A DNA stretch of 64,000 bases from Cesiribacter sp964504565. Its GTDB lineage: Bacteria > Bacteroidota > Bacteroidia > Cytophagales > Cyclobacteriaceae. The notes beneath the pieces were generated by a model. It was not told the origin of the DNA, did not search any database, and worked only from the letters and a program-made list of their open reading frames with translations. Each line of letters begins with the position of its first letter. The first letter of the stretch is position 1. The translations under genes and the position numbers were made by a program. The stretch spans positions 62,001 to 126,000 of the forward strand of contig CAZDEY010000001.1 in NCBI GenBank assembly GCA_964504565.1, written 5' to 3'. Positions 60,812 through 64,000 of this stretch are shown here, piece by piece.

Positions 60812-62224
60812 CTATTTAGTATGTTCAGGCTGGTAGGTCTGATGTACTATCTCCTTAATAACCCTATCTAGTTTTTCGGTAGTATTTTGCATAAGGCCGA
60901 ATATATGCTTTTGCTCATCGTTCATTTGTTCGGGTTTTAGTAGCATTAGCAAGCCCAGTAAGGTGGCTACCGGCCCCCGCACGTGGTGCGATTGCTTGTA
61001 GGAAATATCCGCCAACACCTGCTCTTGCTTCATTACTATAGTAGAGGTGCGTTTTAACTCACTAATGTTTTGCGACGTAAGCGCTACGCCGCTTATTTGG
61101 CCCTGGGCATCAAAAACCGGCCAGAAGTTCATTAGGTACCAAACCGAATTAATTTCTGCTAAACCGCCTTCTTTTTCCCAACTTACTGCCCGCCCCTTTA
61201 AAGCACTATTGAAGCAGTTATTGTACTTAGTGAGGTTTTTATGGCTAACAAGCTTTCGTAAGTCGGACCCTTTTACCAGATTTATATTATACTCTTCGTT
61301 CAGCCGCTTTTCCAGCCCATCGGTAAAGGCTAAAATGCAATGGTTACTGTCAAGCAGCACGTACGAGGTTTGGGTAGAACGTAGTGAGGCATCCAGCACT
61401 TGCTCCGTTAACTTAGTTTGCCTAATTGCCCGCCTCTCGGCCGTTACATCATTAAAGTATACCGATATTCCCTCGTCGTTTTCAAAAATTATTCCTTTCA
61501 ACCATATCTTTCTGGGTTTCAGAAAATACTCAAACGGAACTGAGGAAATAGTATTCTTTCGATTGCGTAGTTTACGAATAGCCGAATCAGGTACAATGCC
61601 GTGTAAAGCTTGTAGTAGAGTTAAGTTTAGGATTTCCTCCGGGCGCTTGTTAAGTATGCGCTGAGCCTCTGCATTTACGTATATAATTTTAAGGCTGCTA
61701 TCCGTATTAATAAAGCCCCCGTTTATGTTTTGCAGAATTTCATCTAGCTTCTGGGTATATTCAATAGCCGAAAATGTAGTCTGATGCTGCTCCGATACTT
61801 CATAACCGCTTACGTAAATAAATTTTTTCTGGGCTTCCTTATTGTAGGCGGTAAGCAATTCCACTGCTAACCAAAGCGGGCCCTTGCGTAGGGGGTTGCT
61901 GTTCTGAATTCGCACACGCGCCCAGGCACTACCCATTTTTAAACTATTGTTTAATTCTTCTTTCCATATTATTTGGTCAGCGGGCTCTATATGTTCTACA
62001 AAAATAAGTTCACCCCCATCAGGCCGAGTAGATAGACCTAGCATATGCCGCCCGGCCTGATTAATATGTAAGACTCTTCCCTGCGTATCTAATACTGCAA
62101 ACAGTATAACCTGACTTTGCATCAGTAAATCTTTGCAATGGTTAGCCTGAATAGTATCATCTGAAAAGGTGTTACCTAGTACTTCTGGCTTACCCTGCGT
62201 TTTCTTACCAATTTTATTTACCAT
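60812..62224 (-). CDS. PAS-domain protein with dimerisation helix but no kinase ATPase domain
   Basis: 470 residues from ATG 62224 (the TTG at 62263 would add 13). Several PAS-like units: VILFAVLDTQGRVLHINQAG, GGFINTDSSLKIIYVNAEAQ and SYVLLDSNHCILAFTDGLE, each with PAC-like tails. It ends with a DHp helix pair containing SYKQSHHVRGPVATLLGLLM and a following helix, then stops: no N, G1 or G2 boxes follow. The H-box resembles that of the full kinase at 36102 (ASHNLRGPVATLSGLL). It may act as a phosphotransfer or dimerisation partner, or be a truncated kinase. Confidence 0.85.
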   Translation of the reverse strand: MVNKIGKKTQGKPEVLGNTFSDDTIQANHCKDLLMQSQVILFAVLDTQGRVLHINQAGRHMLGLSTRPDGGELIFVEHIEPADQIIWKEELNNSLKMGSAWARVRIQNSNPLRKGPLWLAVELLTAYNKEAQKKFIYVSGYEVSEQHQTTFSAIEYTQKLDEILQNINGGFINTDSSLKIIYVNAEAQRILNKRPEEILNLTLLQALHGIVPDSAIRKLRNRKNTISSVPFEYFLKPRKIWLKGIIFENDEGISVYFNDVTAERRAIRQTKLTEQVLDASLRSTQTSYVLLDSNHCILAFTDGLEKRLNEEYNINLVKGSDLRKLVSHKNLTKYNNCFNSALKGRAVSWEKEGGLAEINSVWYLMNFWPVFDAQGQISGVALTSQNISELKRTSTIVMKQEQVLADISYKQSHHVRGPVATLLGLLMLLKPEQMNDEQKHIFGLMQNTTEKLDRVIKEIVHQTYQPEHTK

Positions 62225-62368
62225 ATAATTTATTAGCTCCGTATAAACTAATTTTCGGCTCAACCGATTGCTATCGCTCTAAAAATTTTTTACCCAATTA
62301 GTGTTTTAACAAAAAACAACTTCTAAAGGTTACTTTATATACCAAAAGTTATTTCTAACTTTTAGCCT

Positions 62369-63847
62369 ATGGGCGAACCCGCTATTGGATTTTTCTCGTT
62401 GCTTCCGCCACTGCTAGCTATAATATTGGCTATTCGTTCGCGCCAGGTTTATTTATCGTTAGGCTTGGGCATATTTTTAGGCTACCTAATCCTAAATGGC
62501 TGGAATCCGGTTCAGGGCTTTTTTGCTACGCTGAATGGATTAGTTGAGGTTTTTAAAGATCCGGGTAGTACCCGCACTATAATGTTCAGTGCTATGGTAG
62601 GTTCGCTTATAGCGGTAGTGCAGAGGTCGGGCGGGGTGGCTGGGTTTATAGTGTATATGGAAAGGCGGTTAACTTCTGCCAATAATAACGGCCGCCGAAG
62701 GGTAGAATTGGCGGCATATATCACCGGAATGCTCATTTTTGTGGAATCCAGTATTTCGGTGCTTACCGTGGGTTCTATATTTCGTCCGTTAACCGATAAG
62801 CTAAAAATACCCCGGGAAAAGCTGGCCTACCTGGCCGACTCCAGTTCGGCGCCATCGTGTATATTAATTCCGTTTAACGCCTGGGGCGCTTACATTATGG
62901 GCTTGTTAGCGGCCGGTGGTATTGCCCAACCCTTTCGCACACTGGCCGGCGCATTTCCTTATAATTTCTACCCAATACTTACCGTAGGCCTGGCGTTTTA
63001 CCTGATATTCTCCAGAAAAGATTTTGGGGCTATGAAGAAAGCCGAAGAGCGGGCAGCAACTTCCGGTGAAGTTATTAGGGCCGGCGCCCAGCCCCTGGTT
63101 TCAGAAGACGTAACTGCCCTTCCGCCAAAACCTGATGCCAAGCTTAACGCCCGGAACCTTATACTACCCATTAGCCTGTTAGTTATTCTAATGCCCCTAA
63201 TGCTGGCCTACACCGGCTGGAGCGAAGTGCCGGAATTGGGCCAAAGCGGTTCCAGCCGGTTTATAAGTGCCATCGGCCAAGGCTCGGGTTCAACAGCCGT
63301 GCTATATAGCTTAAGCCTGACATTGATAATAAGCTGGCTACTTTATCGTATACAGGGCCTTCTTTCTACCAAAGAATTTATTGAGCTAAGTTTAAAAGGC
63401 TTGGCCGATTTAATGCCGTTGGCCCTGTTGATGTTACTGGCATTTGCTATAGGAAATGTATGCCGCCTGTTAGGTACCGGCCCCTACGTAGCGGAGGTTG
63501 TTAAAGGTTGGTTGCACCCGGCATTGGTGCCGGCGCTTATATTTGCGGTTAGTGCCTTTGTGGCTTTTTCTACCGGCACTAGTTGGGGCACGTTTGCTAT
63601 AATGCTGGCTATTGGTTTGCCTATGGCCGAAGAGCTAAACGTAAGCCTGCCGCTGGTACTTTCGGCGGTTATGGGCGGTGGCGTTTTCGGCGACCACTGC
63701 TCCCCCATTTCCGATACTACCATTCTTTCGTCAATGGCTACGGCCAGCGACCATATTGACCATGTACGTACGCAGCTACCCTATGCGCTTACTGCAGCAG
63801 CCGGAACGGTTTTGCTATACATTTTGGTAGGCTGGTTTACGGCTTAA
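62369..63847 (+). CDS. NhaC-type Na+/H+ antiporter
   Basis: 492 residues, about twelve helices. The family motif GGGVFGDHCSPISDTTILSS is present near the C-terminus, together with the AFVAFSTGTSWGTFAIMLAIG half-motif and its paired partner LIPFNAWGAYIMGLL. A hydrophilic loop of ~50 residues lies at ~215-265. Exchanges sodium for protons; some relatives carry organic ions. Confidence 0.92.
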   Translation: MGEPAIGFFSLLPPLLAIILAIRSRQVYLSLGLGIFLGYLILNGWNPVQGFFATLNGLVEVFKDPGSTRTIMFSAMVGSLIAVVQRSGGVAGFIVYMERRLTSANNNGRRRVELAAYITGMLIFVESSISVLTVGSIFRPLTDKLKIPREKLAYLADSSSAPSCILIPFNAWGAYIMGLLAAGGIAQPFRTLAGAFPYNFYPILTVGLAFYLIFSRKDFGAMKKAEERAATSGEVIRAGAQPLVSEDVTALPPKPDAKLNARNLILPISLLVILMPLMLAYTGWSEVPELGQSGSSRFISAIGQGSGSTAVLYSLSLTLIISWLLYRIQGLLSTKEFIELSLKGLADLMPLALLMLLAFAIGNVCRLLGTGPYVAEVVKGWLHPALVPALIFAVSAFVAFSTGTSWGTFAIMLAIGLPMAEELNVSLPLVLSAVMGGGVFGDHCSPISDTTILSSMATASDHIDHVRTQLPYALTAAAGTVLLYILVGWFTA

Positions 63848-63877
63848 TTTTCGTATTCAATTAGCAGAACCTAGCAG

Positions 63878-64000
63878 TTACATTTTAAATACCCACTTAC
63901 GCTCTGTTACCGGGGCCTTAGCCAGTTGCCGGGCCAATTCGTTATCGCTTTTAAACTTAAGCTGCGTTACCCGGCGAGTTTCTACGTATACTTCTAATTT
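63878..64000 (-). CDS. Unidentified gene, C-terminal 40 residues only
   Basis: The minus strand is open from the window edge to a TAA at 63878 and encodes a charged end with TRRVTQLKFKSDNELARQL and a final KWVFKM. The rest lies outside the window. No family can be assigned. Confidence 0.55.
   Translation of the reverse strand, partial: KLEVYVETRRVTQLKFKSDNELARQLAKAPVTERKWVFKM

Overview
This 64 kb window is chromosomal DNA from a member of the Bacteroidota, most probably of the order Cytophagales. The evidence is a type IX secretion C-terminal sorting domain (28825-29721), a TAnnTTTG-type promoter before rplU, and lineage-typical families: Lacal_2735 (22126-22296), VF530 (38427-38690), the DUF2339/DUF3999 pair (22473-26016), DUF4260 and DUF4625. 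Class Ia nrdA/nrdB and rplU-rpmA give a housekeeping core. No rRNA, tRNA or CRISPR array was found.

Left part (1-12.2 kb): what looks like a zinc-homeostasis regulon. It holds the end of a ZnuD/BtuB-like TonB-dependent receptor, a DUF4625 lipoprotein, an AztD-like beta-propeller lipoprotein, a MerC-domain membrane protein, a lipoprotein with 18 histidines mostly seven residues apart, and a MacB/FtsX-type ABC transporter operon whose permease has a histidine-rich loop. The gene content recalls the Zur-controlled PA4063-PA4066 operon of Pseudomonas aeruginosa. Three promoter regions share a 17-bp palindrome of the form ATGCAAnnnnnTTGCAT (1703-1719, 9002-9028, 12188-12204), which I propose as a Fur-family, probably Zur, operator. 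A glutaminyl-peptide cyclotransferase, an S9 peptidase and palindromic repeats lie among these genes.

Middle part (12.7-42.3 kb): a subtilase lipoprotein, a six-PAS histidine kinase, a flavodoxin-like reductase, an LpxH-like phosphatase/glycosyltransferase/GH1 glycosidase operon (with a 10-N gap), the DUF2339/DUF3999 pair, a lipoprotein with three repeated units and Ca-loop-like motifs, a T9SS cargo protein, nrdAB, rplU-rpmA, a second PAS kinase, a frameshifted phosphodiester glycosidase gene, a serine hydrolase, a YdcF protein, and a Crp/Fnr regulator with a CTTGAC-N4-GTCAAG palindrome before a DUF4260 gene.

Defence island (42.3-46.0 kb): a two-gene Hachiman system, hamA (DUF1837 nuclease) and hamB (DEAH helicase). 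It is visibly more AT-rich than its surroundings, which suggests horizontal acquisition.

Right part (46-64 kb): an acyltransferase, a LytTR regulator, a large lipoprotein gene broken by one in-frame stop, a decayed fragment of a LytTR-gene 5' end, a SWIM-domain protein, a TonB-C-like protein, a MITE-like element, the cobT-cobS-cobC operon for the late steps of cobalamin synthesis, a CheB-type methylesterase, an arsenic cluster (arsI-like, arsR, arsC, ACR3 pump) with two ArsR-type palindromes, an M14 peptidase, a PAS protein with a histidine-kinase dimerisation domain but no ATPase domain, an NhaC-type antiporter and the end of an unidentified gene.

Scattered through the window are hairpins whose stems differ in sequence while the TCCT/AGGA loop is constant. 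They are probably REP/REPIN-like elements.
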